This document shows positions 18,535 through 28,940 of a DNA stretch of 64,000 nt, piece by piece. The position numbers and the translations under genes are program-made. This stretch comes from Chryseolinea serpens. Lineage in GTDB: Bacteria; Bacteroidota; Bacteroidia; Cytophagales; Cyclobacteriaceae. The DNA lies in assembly GCF_900129725.1 (NCBI RefSeq), contig NZ_FQWQ01000002.1:806001-870000 (forward strand). The letters run 5' to 3'. Numbering within the stretch: position 1 is the stretch's first letter; every line of letters starts with the position of its first letter. The notes under the pieces are model-generated. The model was given only the letters and a program-made list of their open reading frames with translations. It had not been told where the DNA came from and did no database searches.

Positions 18535-19918
18535 ACTTCCGCTTCAGCATTTCCCCAATGGGTTTTACAAACGTATCGATGTCGCCCGCTCCTACCGTGA
18601 CCACCACATCCAAATCCATCTTCTCCAGCTTCTCCATCAAGTCCTTTTTGTTGCATCGGATCTTCACGGCACTGGTAATGTCGTTCATGAGCATATCCGA
18701 ATCCACGCCCGGGATCGGCAGTTCGCGCGCCGGGTAAATGTCCATGAGCAACACCTCGTCGGCCAGGCTCAGGCTTTTGGAAAATCCTTCCGCAAAATCG
18801 CGCGTTCTCGTAAACAGGTGAGGCTGAAAAATAGCCGTCAGCTTTCTGCCCGGGTAGAGCGACTTCATGGAGCGCAGAAACGCTTCGATCTCCGTCGGGT
18901 GATGCGCATAGTCGTCTACAAACACCACCTTCTTTCCTCTTAAAACATACTCAAATCTGCGCTTCACACCCCTGAACGACTCCAGGGCTTTGGCGATCGT
19001 GGGAAGGCCCACGCCACACAAGTTTGCGGCCACCGACGCGGCGATGGCGTTTTCAATGTTATGAAAACCAGGGACACCGAGCTGCACGTGTTCGACCTTT
19101 CCAAATCCATGGAGATCGAACTGAAAAAATCCGCCCCTTGCGGTAATGTTCCCGGCAAAAAATTGTCCCCGGCTCATGCTATAAATATGCTTCTTCACAT
19201 GGTCCACTTTGTCGGCCAAAAGTTCGGCTATCGATTCGTGGATGATCAGGTCGCCACCGCGATTGATCTGTGAAATAAATTCTTTGAATGAAACGATCAG
19301 GCTCTCGTGATCGCCATAAATATCCAAGTGATCGGCATCGGCCGATGTTACCACGGCGATCTGTGGGAAAAGCCGAAGGAACGAACGATCGAATTCATCG
19401 GCTTCCACCACTACCAGGGTGTCTTTCTTCACGTCTCCTTCCATCACGAGGTTGGATGCGTAGTTCGTGGTGATACCTCCCAGGAAACCGACCATGCTCT
19501 TGCCTGCACTTTTCAGGATATGCGCCACCATCGAAGACGTCGTGGTCTTGCCGTGTGTGCCAGCAACTGCTACGGTCTTGTAGTCTTTGGTGAGCAAGCC
19601 CAACACTTCCGAGCGTTTCAAAATGGTATAGCCATTTTGTTTCAGGTAGTTGTGTTCGACATGATCTTTGGGAATGGCCGGTGTGAAGATGACCAACGTC
19701 TTGTCTTTTTGCTGCTTCACTTCTTCCGGGATCAGCTCGAGCTTGTCCTCAAAGTGAATGCGCATGCCTTCATTCTGCAACTCGTCCGTCAGTGTCGTAG
19801 ACGTTTTGTCGTAGCCGGAAACACGTAGTCCTTCCTTCATGAACCACCGTGCCAGGGCGCTCATACCAATCCCGCCAATACCGAGGAAATAGATGTTATC
19901 GTACTTTTCTAACGTCAC
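18524..19918 (-). CDS. murC: UDP-N-acetylmuramate--L-alanine ligase
   Basis: A 464-residue Mur ligase that adds L-alanine to UDP-MurNAc, the first amino acid of the peptidoglycan stem. The N-terminal nucleotide-sugar motif IYFLGIGGIGMSALA is at residues 9-23; the ATP loop is VAGTHGKTTTSSMV; the central motif EADEFDRSF and the C-terminal DDYAHHPTEI are the MurC-type signatures. Length is normal. It follows murG by 6 bp and overlaps ftsQ by 11 bp. Confidence 0.96.
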   Translation of the reverse strand: MTLEKYDNIYFLGIGGIGMSALARWFMKEGLRVSGYDKTSTTLTDELQNEGMRIHFEDKLELIPEEVKQQKDKTLVIFTPAIPKDHVEHNYLKQNGYTILKRSEVLGLLTKDYKTVAVAGTHGKTTTSSMVAHILKSAGKSMVGFLGGITTNYASNLVMEGDVKKDTLVVVEADEFDRSFLRLFPQIAVVTSADADHLDIYGDHESLIVSFKEFISQINRGGDLIIHESIAELLADKVDHVKKHIYSMSRGQFFAGNITARGGFFQFDLHGFGKVEHVQLGVPGFHNIENAIAASVAANLCGVGLPTIAKALESFRGVKRRFEYVLRGKKVVFVDDYAHHPTEIEAFLRSMKSLYPGRKLTAIFQPHLFTRTRDFAEGFSKSLSLADEVLLMDIYPARELPIPGVDSDMLMNDITSAVKIRCNKKDLMEKLEKMDLDVVVTVGAGDIDTFVKPIGEMLKRKYED

Positions 19919-19924
19919 GTTCGT

Positions 19925-21148
19925 TTATCGTTTCACCATTACGGGTTGCAGCCGACTGGTGTCAATCGGCTGGTTATTCCCTGTTGATTTATAATATAGT
20001 TGTTCGCCGTGCTCCGGCTGATCCTTGTCGGCCGACTTCGCCACGATGAGCTTCTCAATTTCATTCACGATGGATGCCGTGGCATCCGGTCTGGCCAGCT
20101 TAGCGATGTTCTCGGTAAGTTTGTCGGTGCGCTGTTTGTCGAACAGCAGCTTCAAGGCTTCGTCGACCAACCTAACCCCGGCCTCTTTGTCGAGCACCAG
20201 CACGGCGGCGTCTTTGTCCACGAGTGCCTTAGCATTTTTGGTCTGGTGATCTTCGGCCACGTTCGGCGAAGGCACCAGGATGACCGGCTTCTTCGCGATG
20301 CAAATCTCCGACACAGCCAACGCTCCGGCGCGCGAGATCACAACATCCGCAGCCGCATAGGCCAGGTCCATTTCCTTTACGAAATCCTGGACACGGATCT
20401 TGCGCAGGTCGTACTTCACCAACTGTGCTTTGTATCCTTCATAATATCCCTTGCCCGTTTGCCAGATCACCTGCACCTTGGCATCGACTAATTTCTCGAT
20501 CCCCTGGATAATGCTTTCGTTGATCGTGCGGGCGCCAAGGCTACCGCCAACGATGAGCAGTGTTTTCGTACCTGCATCAAATCCAAAATGATTCAGCGCG
20601 CGTTCTCGCTTGACACCGATCGAAAGCATGTCCTTTCTAACGGGGTTGCCGGTGAGCACCAGTTTTTCGCTGGGGAAATATTTCTCCATGCCCTCATAGG
20701 CCACGCACACTTTGCTCACTTTGCCGGCAACTTGTTTGTTGGCAAGTCCTGCAAAGGAGTTCTGTTCCTGGATCACGGAAGGGATACCGGCGCGTGTCGC
20801 CGCCATCATCACGGGTCCGCTGGCAAAGCCCCCTGTACCGATCACAGCATGCGGTTTGAATTCGCTCACGATCTTGCGCGCACGCCAATAGCTCACGGCC
20901 ACTTTCACCGGAAATAACAAGTTCGACCAGGTCAGCTTCCGTTGGAGACCGGTGATCCACAAGCCGATGATCTTATAGCCGGCTTCCGGCACACGGGTCA
21001 TTTCCATTTTATCCTTGGCGCCCACAAAAAGAATGTCGGCATCCGGATGACGTTCGCGGAACTCGTTGGCGATGGCAACGGCGGGGAAGATGTGACCTCC
21101 CGTGCCGCCGCCGCTTATGATCAAACGATATGGTGTGCTTGAACTCAC
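19925..21148 (-). CDS. murG: UDP-GlcNAc--lipid I N-acetylglucosaminyltransferase MurG
   Basis: A GT28 glycosyltransferase that adds GlcNAc to lipid I to make lipid II at the inner face of the membrane. I place the start at GTG 21148, because it overlaps the ftsW stop in GTGA and comes nine codons before the conserved loop RLIISGGGTGGHIFPA; a longer open frame upstream is ftsW sequence in another frame. The second family loop VVGGSL reads as IVGGSLGA here, and the C-terminal donor region (SRAGALAVSEI, PVILVPSPNVAEDHQ) is intact. A 30-residue polar tail after the usual end (SADKDQPEHGEQ...) makes it 407 residues, longer than the E. coli protein. Confidence 0.95.
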   Translation of the reverse strand: MSSSTPYRLIISGGGTGGHIFPAVAIANEFRERHPDADILFVGAKDKMEMTRVPEAGYKIIGLWITGLQRKLTWSNLLFPVKVAVSYWRARKIVSEFKPHAVIGTGGFASGPVMMAATRAGIPSVIQEQNSFAGLANKQVAGKVSKVCVAYEGMEKYFPSEKLVLTGNPVRKDMLSIGVKRERALNHFGFDAGTKTLLIVGGSLGARTINESIIQGIEKLVDAKVQVIWQTGKGYYEGYKAQLVKYDLRKIRVQDFVKEMDLAYAAADVVISRAGALAVSEICIAKKPVILVPSPNVAEDHQTKNAKALVDKDAAVLVLDKEAGVRLVDEALKLLFDKQRTDKLTENIAKLARPDATASIVNEIEKLIVAKSADKDQPEHGEQLYYKSTGNNQPIDTSRLQPVMVKR

Positions 21149-22320
21149 GCTGCTTTTGCCGTTGGCATGTTTTTCGTTTCCTTCGACTCCTCGGTTGTGC
21201 TTTGCTCCCATTTCTGGTCTTGCTCGCCGCGGCTCACACTGAGGATGATCCCCAACGAAAGTCCGGTAAACACCATCGACGTTCCCCCCATAGAGATCAA
21301 GGGAAGCGGCTGCCCGGTGATGGGGCCCAACCCCACCACGACTCCCATATTTACCATGGCCTGGCATACCAGGTCAAAGCTTAGCCCAGCAGAAAGCAGT
21401 CCCCCAAAAGCGCGGTCGCTGTTATAGGAGGCTTTCATTCCCCGGTGTAACAAAAGCAAGTACAATCCCAAGACCACGATGCCACCGACGAGGCCATATT
21501 CTTCGATCACGATCGCATACACGAAATCGGAATACGGGTGCGGAAGAATATTGCGTTGATCGCTGTTGCCTGGTCCTTTGCCAAACACGCCGCCCGTCGC
21601 CACAGCGATGCGCGCATGCTTGGCCTGGAACGGAAGCTCCGAGCCATCGATAAAACTCTGAATCCGGTGTTTCGCCGTCTCCCCCCGAACACCAAACGCA
21701 ATGGCCAGCGATCCGGCTAACGCTCCCACAAAAACGAGCATCGCCAAATATTTCGTCGGCACGCGGCCAATGAACATGATGAGCATACACGTCACCAGCA
21801 GCAGCATGGCGGTTGACAAGTTTGTCAACGCGATCAGCCCGCAAATGATACCACACCAAAACAGGATGGGGATCAGCGATTCCTTTATATCGTCGATGTT
21901 TTGTTGACGTTTGGAAAGCATGCTCGCCAGGTTCACGATCAATGCAAGGCTGGCGAAGTCCGACGGCTGGAACGATCCCACGATGGGAACCTGGATCCAA
22001 CGCGCTGCATCGTTGATGCTGGTACCGCTGGTAAAAGTGTAGATCAGCAACGGAATGCTGACAAACAAACCGATCTTGGAAAGCTTGGAGTAATAGCGAT
22101 AGTCTACCCGGTGTGCAAACCACATCGCGGCCAGACCCACCATCACGGTGAACGTATGTTTCAGCAAAAAGCTCTCAGGGCTTTGTGTGCGTTTGTAGGC
22201 CAGGGTCCCGATGGAGCTGTACACCACGAGGATACTGATCAGCGAAAGCGCAAACACCACTGCCCAGATGACCTTGTCGCCTTGCAGGTTTTTATCGGCC
22301 CATGTTTTTATTTTCTGCAT
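21145..22320 (-). CDS. ftsW: Lipid II glycosyltransferase / SEDS protein FtsW
   Basis: A 391-residue SEDS-family protein with about ten membrane segments. SEDS proteins polymerise glycan strands together with a class B PBP, here FtsI. Conserved stretches include the segment beginning ARWIQVP, the ATGGVFGKGPGNS loop, the EEYGLVGGI region, and GPITGQPLPLISMGGTS near the C-terminus. It has a hydrophilic C-terminal tail (DQKWEQSTTEESKE). The stop overlaps the murG start by 4 bp, and the gene is 19 bp after murD. Confidence 0.95.
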   Translation of the reverse strand: MQKIKTWADKNLQGDKVIWAVVFALSLISILVVYSSIGTLAYKRTQSPESFLLKHTFTVMVGLAAMWFAHRVDYRYYSKLSKIGLFVSIPLLIYTFTSGTSINDAARWIQVPIVGSFQPSDFASLALIVNLASMLSKRQQNIDDIKESLIPILFWCGIICGLIALTNLSTAMLLLVTCMLIMFIGRVPTKYLAMLVFVGALAGSLAIAFGVRGETAKHRIQSFIDGSELPFQAKHARIAVATGGVFGKGPGNSDQRNILPHPYSDFVYAIVIEEYGLVGGIVVLGLYLLLLHRGMKASYNSDRAFGGLLSAGLSFDLVCQAMVNMGVVVGLGPITGQPLPLISMGGTSMVFTGLSLGIILSVSRGEQDQKWEQSTTEESKETKNMPTAKAA

Positions 22321-22339
22321 AGTTCTGCTCCCCTATATT

Positions 22340-23701
22340 TTAGGCGCTTATGCCTTCCGTTTCTTTCTTCAAATCCAATACCGCTTGTCTGAACTGATCT
22401 CCCCGGTCTTCATAGTTCTTGAAGAGATCGAAGCTTGCACAAGCGGGCGACAACAATACGACATCGCCGGCTTCTGCCATGGCCAGTGCTTTATGCACCA
22501 GCTCCGTCACACTTTGCGTTTCTTCTATGCGCTTTACTGTTTTGCCAAAAAATTGTTTCAACTTCTCGTTGTCTTTCCCCAGGCAGATCAGCACTTTTAC
22601 TTTCTTCTTTACTTGTTCTTCGATCAGGGAATAGTCGTTGCCTTTGTCTACTCCACCGGCGATCCAGATGAGTGGCTTTTCATAGCTGCCCAGGCCATAG
22701 ACCACGGAGTCGACATTGGTCGCTTTGGAATCGTTCACAAACTCTACGCCGCGAATAACAGCCACGCTCTCCAAACGATGTGGTGCATTTTTGAACGTCT
22801 TCAGGCCCTTGCGGATACTCTCTAAACCAACACCCGCCAGGTACACCGACGACACTGCAGCCATCGTATTGATAAGGTTATGAGGCCCCTTCAAGGTGGT
22901 GTCCGACTGCGCGACCTGGAATGCATCCTTAAGTTTGAAATGCATCGTCGGCCCATCGGCATATACCGGCACGGCCGCGTCGCGCTTTAACGACACCGGC
23001 GTTTGCTGGGGAACGATCGAACGCTTCTTCAACTCTGCAGCAATCACAGCATCGTCGGCATAGTAAATGAAATGCTGTGAAGCTTTCATCTTGCGAACGA
23101 TCTGGAATTTGGAATCGATATAATTCTGCAAGGTGTACTCATAGCGATCCAGGTGATCGGGTGTGATGTTGAGCAACACAGCAATCTCCGGGTCAAATGT
23201 TTTTGTGCCATCCAATTGGAAGCTGCTCATTTCGAGCACGTACCAGTCAAACGACTCGGTGGCCACCTGGCGCGCCATGCTCTTGCCCACATTGCCAGCA
23301 AGACCCACGTTAACGCCGGCTTCTTTCATCAGGTGATAGGTGAGCAGGGTTGTGGTGGTTTTACCGTTCGTTCCAGTGATGGCAATGATCTTAGCGTCTG
23401 TATACTGAAAAGCAAATTCAATCTCGTCGATCACCGGAATCCCCGCGGCCTTCGCAGCTTTTATCACCGGCGCTTTGTCGGGAATGCCGGGACTCTTGAT
23501 GATATACGCAGCGTTGAGGATCTTTGCTTCGGTGTGCACGCCCGTTTCGTAGGCGATGTTCTCCTGCTCCAGCTCGGCCTTGTATTTATCTTTGATAGGC
23601 CCCATGTCCGAAACAAAAACATCAAAGCCCTGCGCCTTCGCGAGCAGTGCTGCTCCCGTTCCGCTTTCGCCTCCTCCCAATATGACAATGCGTTCGCTCA
23701 T
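22340..23701 (-). CDS. murD: UDP-N-acetylmuramoylalanine--D-glutamate ligase
   Basis: A 453-residue Mur ligase adding D-glutamate to UDP-MurNAc-L-Ala. The start is taken at ATG 23701, where ATGA overlaps the mraY stop and the protein begins [14 protein letters not shown]; an 18-codon longer frame is mraY sequence. Motifs: ATP loop [25 protein letters not shown], and the C-terminal [11 protein letters not shown] typical of Mur[20 protein letters not shown] near the end is also a MurD signature. Confidence 0.96.
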   Translation of the reverse strand: MSERIVILGGGESGTGAALLAKAQGFDVFVSDMGPIKDKYKAELEQENIAYETGVHTEAKILNAAYIIKSPGIPDKAPVIKAAKAAGIPVIDEIEFAFQYTDAKIIAITGTNGKTTTTLLTYHLMKEAGVNVGLAGNVGKSMARQVATESFDWYVLEMSSFQLDGTKTFDPEIAVLLNITPDHLDRYEYTLQNYIDSKFQIVRKMKASQHFIYYADDAVIAAELKKRSIVPQQTPVSLKRDAAVPVYADGPTMHFKLKDAFQVAQSDTTLKGPHNLINTMAAVSSVYLAGVGLESIRKGLKTFKNAPHRLESVAVIRGVEFVNDSKATNVDSVVYGLGSYEKPLIWIAGGVDKGNDYSLIEEQVKKKVKVLICLGKDNEKLKQFFGKTVKRIEETQSVTELVHKALAMAEAGDVVLLSPACASFDLFKNYEDRGDQFRQAVLDLKKETEGISA

Positions 23702-24927
23702 CTCAGTTTCAAAGTTGCCAAGGCCAGTATGGCCAGTAATATGCCCGCGATCCAAAACCGCGCAACGATCTTGGCTTCGTGAATGTTTTTCTTTTGATAG
23801 TGGTGATGCAACGGCGACATCAAAAATATTCTCCGTCCTTCACCATATTTCTTCTTCGTGTATTTGAAATACGACACCTGCAGCATCACGGAGAGTATTT
23901 CAACAAAGAATATTCCACACAACACCGGGATCAACAATTCCTTTCTCACCGCCAAGGCCAGCACGGCAATGATCCCACCCAAGGTCAAACTTCCCGTGTC
24001 ACCCATGAAAACCTGTGCCGGGTAAGCATTGTACCAGAGGAAGCCCAGGCACGCGCCCACGAACGCCGTACAAAAAATTACCAGCTCCGCGAGGTTCGGG
24101 ATATACATGATGTTGAGGTAGCTCGCAAAGTCAATACGCCCCGAGAGATACGCAAGGATCGCCAACGTCAGCCCTATAATACCCGAGGTCCCTGCTGCAA
24201 GACCGTCAATGCCGTCGGTGATGTTCGCTGCATTCGAAACCGCGGTGATGATGAGAATAACCACCAACACGTAAATGATCCACGTATATTCGGCCGGCAA
24301 GAAGGGAATGATCTTGCTATAGTCCATCTCATTGTTCTTCACAAACGGCACGGTCGTTGTCGTCGACTTCACGTCCTGATAGCCTGCGGGGCTTTCAAGT
24401 GATTCGTCCGCATCCTGTACCTGTACACTGGATCGCGTTGATGCACTCACCTCGCGTACCACAACATTGTCGTTGAAGTAAAGCGTGAACCCGACGATCA
24501 ATCCAATGCCCACCTGACCCACGATCTTGAACCGACCGGCCAGTCCTTCTTTATTCTTGCGGAATACTTTAATATAGTCATCCAAAAATCCGATCAGCCC
24601 CAACCAGCAGGTGGTGATGATCAGCAGCGCCACATACACGTTATCCAACTTGGCAAACAACAGCGTAGGAATGAGGATCGCCGCAATGATGATGATCCCG
24701 CCCATGGTGGGGGTACCCTTCTTTTGCATTTGTCCTTCCAGGCCGAGGTCGCGAATATCTTCGCCCACCTGTTTCTTGCGCAGGGCATGGATCAGGTTCT
24801 TGCCAAACGTGATCGTGATCAGCAACGACAGGAAAGCTGCCATACCCGCACGGAACGAGATGTATTGGAATACACCGGCTCCGGGTACGTCTAGTGAATC
24901 GAGATAGTTGAATAAGTAGTACAGCAT
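23698..24927 (-). CDS. mraY: Phospho-N-acetylmuramoyl-pentapeptide transferase MraY
   Basis: A 409-residue polytopic enzyme that moves phospho-MurNAc-pentapeptide to undecaprenyl phosphate, giving lipid I. The family motifs are present: KKGTPTMGG near residue 70, DNVYVALLI and [13 protein letters not shown] for the metal site, [13 protein letters not shown], and PLHHHYQKK near the C-terminus. It is about 50 residues longer than the E. coli enzyme owing to a polar insert (about residues 160-215, with SASTRSSVQ and STTTTVPF) between membrane segments, as seen in other Bacteroidota. It lies 3 bp after murE and overlaps murD. Confidence 0.96.
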   Translation of the reverse strand: MLYYLFNYLDSLDVPGAGVFQYISFRAGMAAFLSLLITITFGKNLIHALRKKQVGEDIRDLGLEGQMQKKGTPTMGGIIIIAAILIPTLLFAKLDNVYVALLIITTCWLGLIGFLDDYIKVFRKNKEGLAGRFKIVGQVGIGLIVGFTLYFNDNVVVREVSASTRSSVQVQDADESLESPAGYQDVKSTTTTVPFVKNNEMDYSKIIPFLPAEYTWIIYVLVVILIITAVSNAANITDGIDGLAAGTSGIIGLTLAILAYLSGRIDFASYLNIMYIPNLAELVIFCTAFVGACLGFLWYNAYPAQVFMGDTGSLTLGGIIAVLALAVRKELLIPVLCGIFFVEILSVMLQVSYFKYTKKKYGEGRRIFLMSPLHHHYQKKNIHEAKIVARFWIAGILLAILALATLKLR

Positions 24928-24930
24928 TCC

Positions 24931-26394
24931 TTAATTCTCAAAAAGTTTCAGCATCCGCTCCACCACCTCGCGGTCGTCGAATGGATATTTTATGCCTTTT
25001 ATTTCCTGGTACGTCTCATGTCCCTTGCCCGCGATGAGGATGATGTCGTGTTCCTTGGCCATCATACACGCTGTCTTGATCGCTTCTTCGCGATCGGCCA
25101 TCACCAATGTTTTGCGCACCTCCGTGGGCATCACACCGGCCTGCATCTCGCGAATGATCTCCATGGCGTCTTCGTCGCGGGGATTGTCCGAGGTGAGCAC
25201 CACCTTGTCGCTGAGGCGGCAGGCGATCGATGCCATCAGTGGTCGTTTCGTCTTGTCGCGGTTCCCGCCACAACCCACTACGGTGATCACTTGTTCGGCG
25301 CCGGTCCTGAATTGCGCGATGGTCTCCAACACGTTCTTCAATGCATCCGGAGTGTGTGCATAGTCTACGATGGCGGTCACTTTCGATCCCGGCATCACCA
25401 ACTCAAAGCGGCCCACAGCGCCTTCCAACGACGACAGCTTTGTCAATACCTCGTCGGATTCTTCTCCCAGCAAAACGGCTGCGCCATACACGGCCAGCAA
25501 GTTGTAGGCGTTGAAGTCACCGATCAGCCTAAACCAAACGTTCTTGCCGCCGATCTCCAGCTCCAGCCCTTCGATCGAATTGGTGATGATCTTTCCTTTA
25601 AAGTCCGTCATCTTCTTCAATCCAAAGGAATACTTCGAAGCCTTTGTGTTTTGCAGCATCACCATGCCACGCTTGTCGTCGGCGTTTACCAACGCAAAAG
25701 CATCGCTGCTTAAGTCGTCGAAATATTTTTTCTTGGCCTTGATATAGTTCTCGAACGTCTTGTGATAGTCGAGGTGGTCATGCGTGATGTTCGTAAACAA
25801 CGCTCCCGCAAATTTCAACCCGGCAATGCGCTCCTGGTCCACCGCGTGCGAGCTCACTTCCATGAACACGTGTGTGCACCCGGCCTTCACCATGCGCTCC
25901 AGCAATTCATTCAACTGGATAGGATCCGGCGTTGTATGCGTGGACGGCACCACCTCCTTCACAACCTTATTCTCCACTGTCGACAGCAACCCGGAAGGAT
26001 GTCCCAGCGCCGTAAACAGTTTGTACAACAGCGTGGCCACCGTGGTCTTGCCGTTTGTGCCCGTCACACCGGTGAGCTTCACTTTCTCACTGGGATTGCC
26101 ATAGTAGTTCGAGGCAATAATCCCCAACGCCTGCGCACTGTTCTTCACGGTGACGTAGGTGATCTTCTCGTTGATGCTATCCGGCAGTTGTTCGCAAACA
26201 ATGGCGGAAGCGCCCAGGTCGATGGCCTTCGCGATATACGCGTGACCGTCGGACTGCGTGCCTCTCACGGCGATAAATAAAAAACCTGCCTGCACCTTGC
26301 GCGAGTCAAAGCAAATACCCTTCACCTCGCCGCTCATGTTGCCATAGCTGGAGGTGAGGGATACTTTATACAATATGTCTTTCAGTTCGCGCAC
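24931..26394 (-). CDS. murE: UDP-MurNAc-tripeptide synthetase, meso-diaminopimelate type
   Basis: A 487-residue Mur ligase adding the third stem residue. ATP loop [15 protein letters not shown], carbamylated-lysine region and the MurE start FDSRKVQAGFLFIAVRG are visible. The substrate signature is DNPR (in TSDNPRDEDAM), which marks meso-diaminopimelate specificity rather than lysine, as expected for a Gram-negative wall. It is 31 bp after ftsI and 3 bp before mraY. Confidence 0.96.
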   Translation of the reverse strand: MRELKDILYKVSLTSSYGNMSGEVKGICFDSRKVQAGFLFIAVRGTQSDGHAYIAKAIDLGASAIVCEQLPDSINEKITYVTVKNSAQALGIIASNYYGNPSEKVKLTGVTGTNGKTTVATLLYKLFTALGHPSGLLSTVENKVVKEVVPSTHTTPDPIQLNELLERMVKAGCTHVFMEVSSHAVDQERIAGLKFAGALFTNITHDHLDYHKTFENYIKAKKKYFDDLSSDAFALVNADDKRGMVMLQNTKASKYSFGLKKMTDFKGKIITNSIEGLELEIGGKNVWFRLIGDFNAYNLLAVYGAAVLLGEESDEVLTKLSSLEGAVGRFELVMPGSKVTAIVDYAHTPDALKNVLETIAQFRTGAEQVITVVGCGGNRDKTKRPLMASIACRLSDKVVLTSDNPRDEDAMEIIREMQAGVMPTEVRKTLVMADREEAIKTACMMAKEHDIILIAGKGHETYQEIKGIKYPFDDREVVERMLKLFEN

Positions 26395-26425
26395 GTGTTA
26401 TCTTTTTTCTATAGCAATACTTTTG

Positions 26426-28516
26426 TTATCCTAATTTTATAAATACCCGGCTGCCATGACTCACACGTCCTCCCGGCGCCAGGGATTGTTCTTTTACACG
26501 ACCCTTGCCTTCATAAAAAACTTTCAACCCCGAGCTCTCCAGCAAGTAGATCGCGTCGCGGAAGGTCATTCCCATCACGTCGGGCACCACATTTTTTCCT
26601 ACGATATTCTTCTTCCAATCCACGCCACTCCCAACGCGCGACGAACGCACCCATTCCTCTTCTGTCAGCGAATGGTTCGACACACCCAGGGCATTGCACA
26701 GCATGGTGAGCTCCTGTTGGTTGCCTGCACGGATCACGGGGAGCACGTCTTGCTTTTTGAATTTCTTCACATCCATGGGCTGGTGAAGTTTCAAATCGCG
26801 GGCGTAGATGTTGTCGGCTATTTCCTTAAACACCGGCGCCGCCACGCTGCTTCCGTATTGATACCAGCCCCGCGGATTTTTGATCAGGACGATAGCGCTA
26901 TACTTCGGCGCATGTGCGGGGAAGTAACCCACGAAAGAGGTAATATACTTTTTCGTGTAGCGGCCATGGTCGAGGATCTGAGCGGTTCCGGTTTTTCCGG
27001 CAATGCGATAGTGCGTTCCTTTTATGTTCGATGCGGTTCCTCTTTCCACCACCCCTTCCAGCAAAGTCTGCAACTTATCCAGCGTCTTGTCGGAGCAGAT
27101 CTTTTTGTTGAGCACTTCTGTATCGAAAGACTCTTCCTCCTCGTCGGCTCTGCGGACGGATTTCACAAACACCGGCTTGATCATCTTACCGCCATTGGCC
27201 ACGGCGTTATACAACGCCAGCGTATGCAATGGAGTGATCTCAAAACCATAACCATAAGCCATCCAGGGAAGACTGATACCGCTCCATCCTTTTTGTCCGG
27301 GGCGTTTGATCTTGGGGGTGGGCTCGCCGGCGATCTGCACGCCGAGGGGCTGTGACAACTTGAGCTTATCTACATAATCCACAAACTTCTGTGGACGCAA
27401 TCCAAAATGTTTATCCACCAACTTGGCCATGGCCACGTTGGAAGAATGCTCGAAGGCCACTTGCACCGAAACTTTTCCCAAACCATTGTCTTCGTGATCG
27501 CGCACGGTCTTATTATAGAAAGTGGCTTCACCATTTCCGGTGTCGATGCTATCGGTAAGTTCCACCGGGCTGTCTTCCAGCAAGGCGATCATCGTCACCA
27601 GTTTAAACGTCGAGCCCGGCTCAAACAATTGGCCGGTCACAAAATTGAATCGCTCTAAAAAGTTTCCATTGCCGTCGCTGCTCAGGTTGGAGATGGCCTT
27701 TATGTTGCCCGTCTCCACCTCCATCACCGCGACCAGACCATCGTCGGCATTGTGTTCGCGCATGGCTTTTTGCAAGGCGGTCTCGGCTACGTCCTGCAAG
27801 TTCACGTCCAGCGTGGTTTGCAGGTCGAGACCATCTACAGCTTTCACATTGTTGGCATCGAACACCGGTTTCCAAATGCCCCCGGCAATTTTTTGATAGT
27901 AAGCATAACCATCCTGGCCACCCAATTGCTGGTTGAAGCTGTACTCCAACCCGACCCCTTTATCGTTTTCGTTGATGTAGCCAATGGTACGGCCGCTGAG
28001 GGTGGAGAACGGGCGATAGCGCACGTCGATCTTTTCAAAGATGGCGCCGCCTCTCAAACGTCCTTCGCGGAAAATGGGCCAGCGCATCATCTCCTTCTTT
28101 TCCTGGTAATCGATGTGCTTGCGGCTTAAGATCACATATTGTTTCCCCGTGGCGCGTGCGTCGTTCAGCATGCGCTTATAATCGGTCTTCGACTTATCGC
28201 CAAAAAAGCGCGCCAGGTGATAGGCCAGAGAATCCAATCCTTTGGCAAACACTTCATCCTTCGGCAGTGTGGCGTCGAAGGCGATCTTGTAGAAGGGCAG
28301 CGACGTGGCCAACAAGCTTCCGTTGTCGGAATAGATATTGCCACGGGTGGCCTTTACGCGTTTATAGTCAAAAGAAATCCGTTCGCCCATGGCGGCCCAC
28401 TTCTCGCCCTGCACAAATTGAATGTGGCCTGTCTTCACCACCACAGCGATGGCAAACAGCACCACAAACAGGAATGCGACCCGTACTCTTAATAATATGG
28501 ACTTCTTAATATTCAC
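26426..28516 (-). CDS. ftsI: Division-specific transpeptidase FtsI (PBP3) with PASTA domain
   Basis: A 696-residue class B penicillin-binding protein. It has one N-terminal membrane anchor (residues 10-28), a dimerisation domain with RGNIYSDNG, and a transpeptidase domain with the three active-site motifs: STFK at residues 302-305, SSN at 358-360 and KTGT at 508-511. A C-terminal PASTA domain follows from about residue 635 (VVPDVMGMTFRDAIYLLE), unlike E. coli FtsI but as in other Bacteroidota. It cross-links septal peptidoglycan together with FtsW. Its start overlaps the ftsL 3' end by 11 bp. Confidence 0.95.
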   Translation of the reverse strand: MNIKKSILLRVRVAFLFVVLFAIAVVVKTGHIQFVQGEKWAAMGERISFDYKRVKATRGNIYSDNGSLLATSLPFYKIAFDATLPKDEVFAKGLDSLAYHLARFFGDKSKTDYKRMLNDARATGKQYVILSRKHIDYQEKKEMMRWPIFREGRLRGGAIFEKIDVRYRPFSTLSGRTIGYINENDKGVGLEYSFNQQLGGQDGYAYYQKIAGGIWKPVFDANNVKAVDGLDLQTTLDVNLQDVAETALQKAMREHNADDGLVAVMEVETGNIKAISNLSSDGNGNFLERFNFVTGQLFEPGSTFKLVTMIALLEDSPVELTDSIDTGNGEATFYNKTVRDHEDNGLGKVSVQVAFEHSSNVAMAKLVDKHFGLRPQKFVDYVDKLKLSQPLGVQIAGEPTPKIKRPGQKGWSGISLPWMAYGYGFEITPLHTLALYNAVANGGKMIKPVFVKSVRRADEEEESFDTEVLNKKICSDKTLDKLQTLLEGVVERGTASNIKGTHYRIAGKTGTAQILDHGRYTKKYITSFVGYFPAHAPKYSAIVLIKNPRGWYQYGSSVAAPVFKEIADNIYARDLKLHQPMDVKKFKKQDVLPVIRAGNQQELTMLCNALGVSNHSLTEEEWVRSSRVGSGVDWKKNIVGKNVVPDVMGMTFRDAIYLLESSGLKVFYEGKGRVKEQSLAPGGRVSHGSRVFIKLG

Positions 28517-28919
28517 CTTCTTCTACTTCGATCTTATAGGGTGGTGTCAAACTTTCTTTCAATCCCAGGGGCTGCACTTTGCGGGCGACTTCCGATTGCT
28601 TGCTGGCAAACATGAGGTCGGCCTTCAAGGTCGTGTAGTCCGCGCGAAGGTCTTCCACCTCCGCTTGTATGCTGTTGATGTGCCGCACCGTTTTCTCGGC
28701 ATAGTGTGTATTGCTGATATAGATCAATCCCAACGCCATAATGAACAGGATCTTCGGGAGATATTGAACGGGGAAGCCCTCTTCGAAATAGCTCTCCAGC
28801 TTCAACCGCTTTTCGAGACCCGAAAACATGCTGCTGCCGGTGCTGGCCGTAGCCGACGGCTGTGTGCTGCTGTTCCGCTTGGAAGGTTCCGTTCTGATCT
28901 TGAACTTATTTTCTATCAT
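28506..28919 (-). CDS. FtsL-like division protein
   Basis: A 137-residue bitopic protein. A polar cytoplasmic start of about 55 residues with Ser/Thr-rich sequence precedes one membrane segment (ILFIMALGLIYIS), then a short coiled coil (HINSIQAEVEDLRADYTTLKAD) outside the membrane. Size, topology and position between rsmH and ftsI all match FtsL, whose coiled coil pairs with FtsB and FtsQ. Sequence identity in this family is too low for motif support. The long N-terminal tail is typical of Bacteroidota versions. Confidence 0.8.
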   Translation of the reverse strand: MIENKFKIRTEPSKRNSSTQPSATASTGSSMFSGLEKRLKLESYFEEGFPVQYLPKILFIMALGLIYISNTHYAEKTVRHINSIQAEVEDLRADYTTLKADLMFASKQSEVARKVQPLGLKESLTPPYKIEVEEGEY

Positions 28920-28940
28920 ACACCTTTACCGTGATATTGT

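Noticed and set aside
21149-21367. N-terminal extension of MurG by 73 codons
   Set aside because: The extra sequence lies inside ftsW in another frame and has no MurG similarity; the GTG in the GTGA overlap is the natural start.
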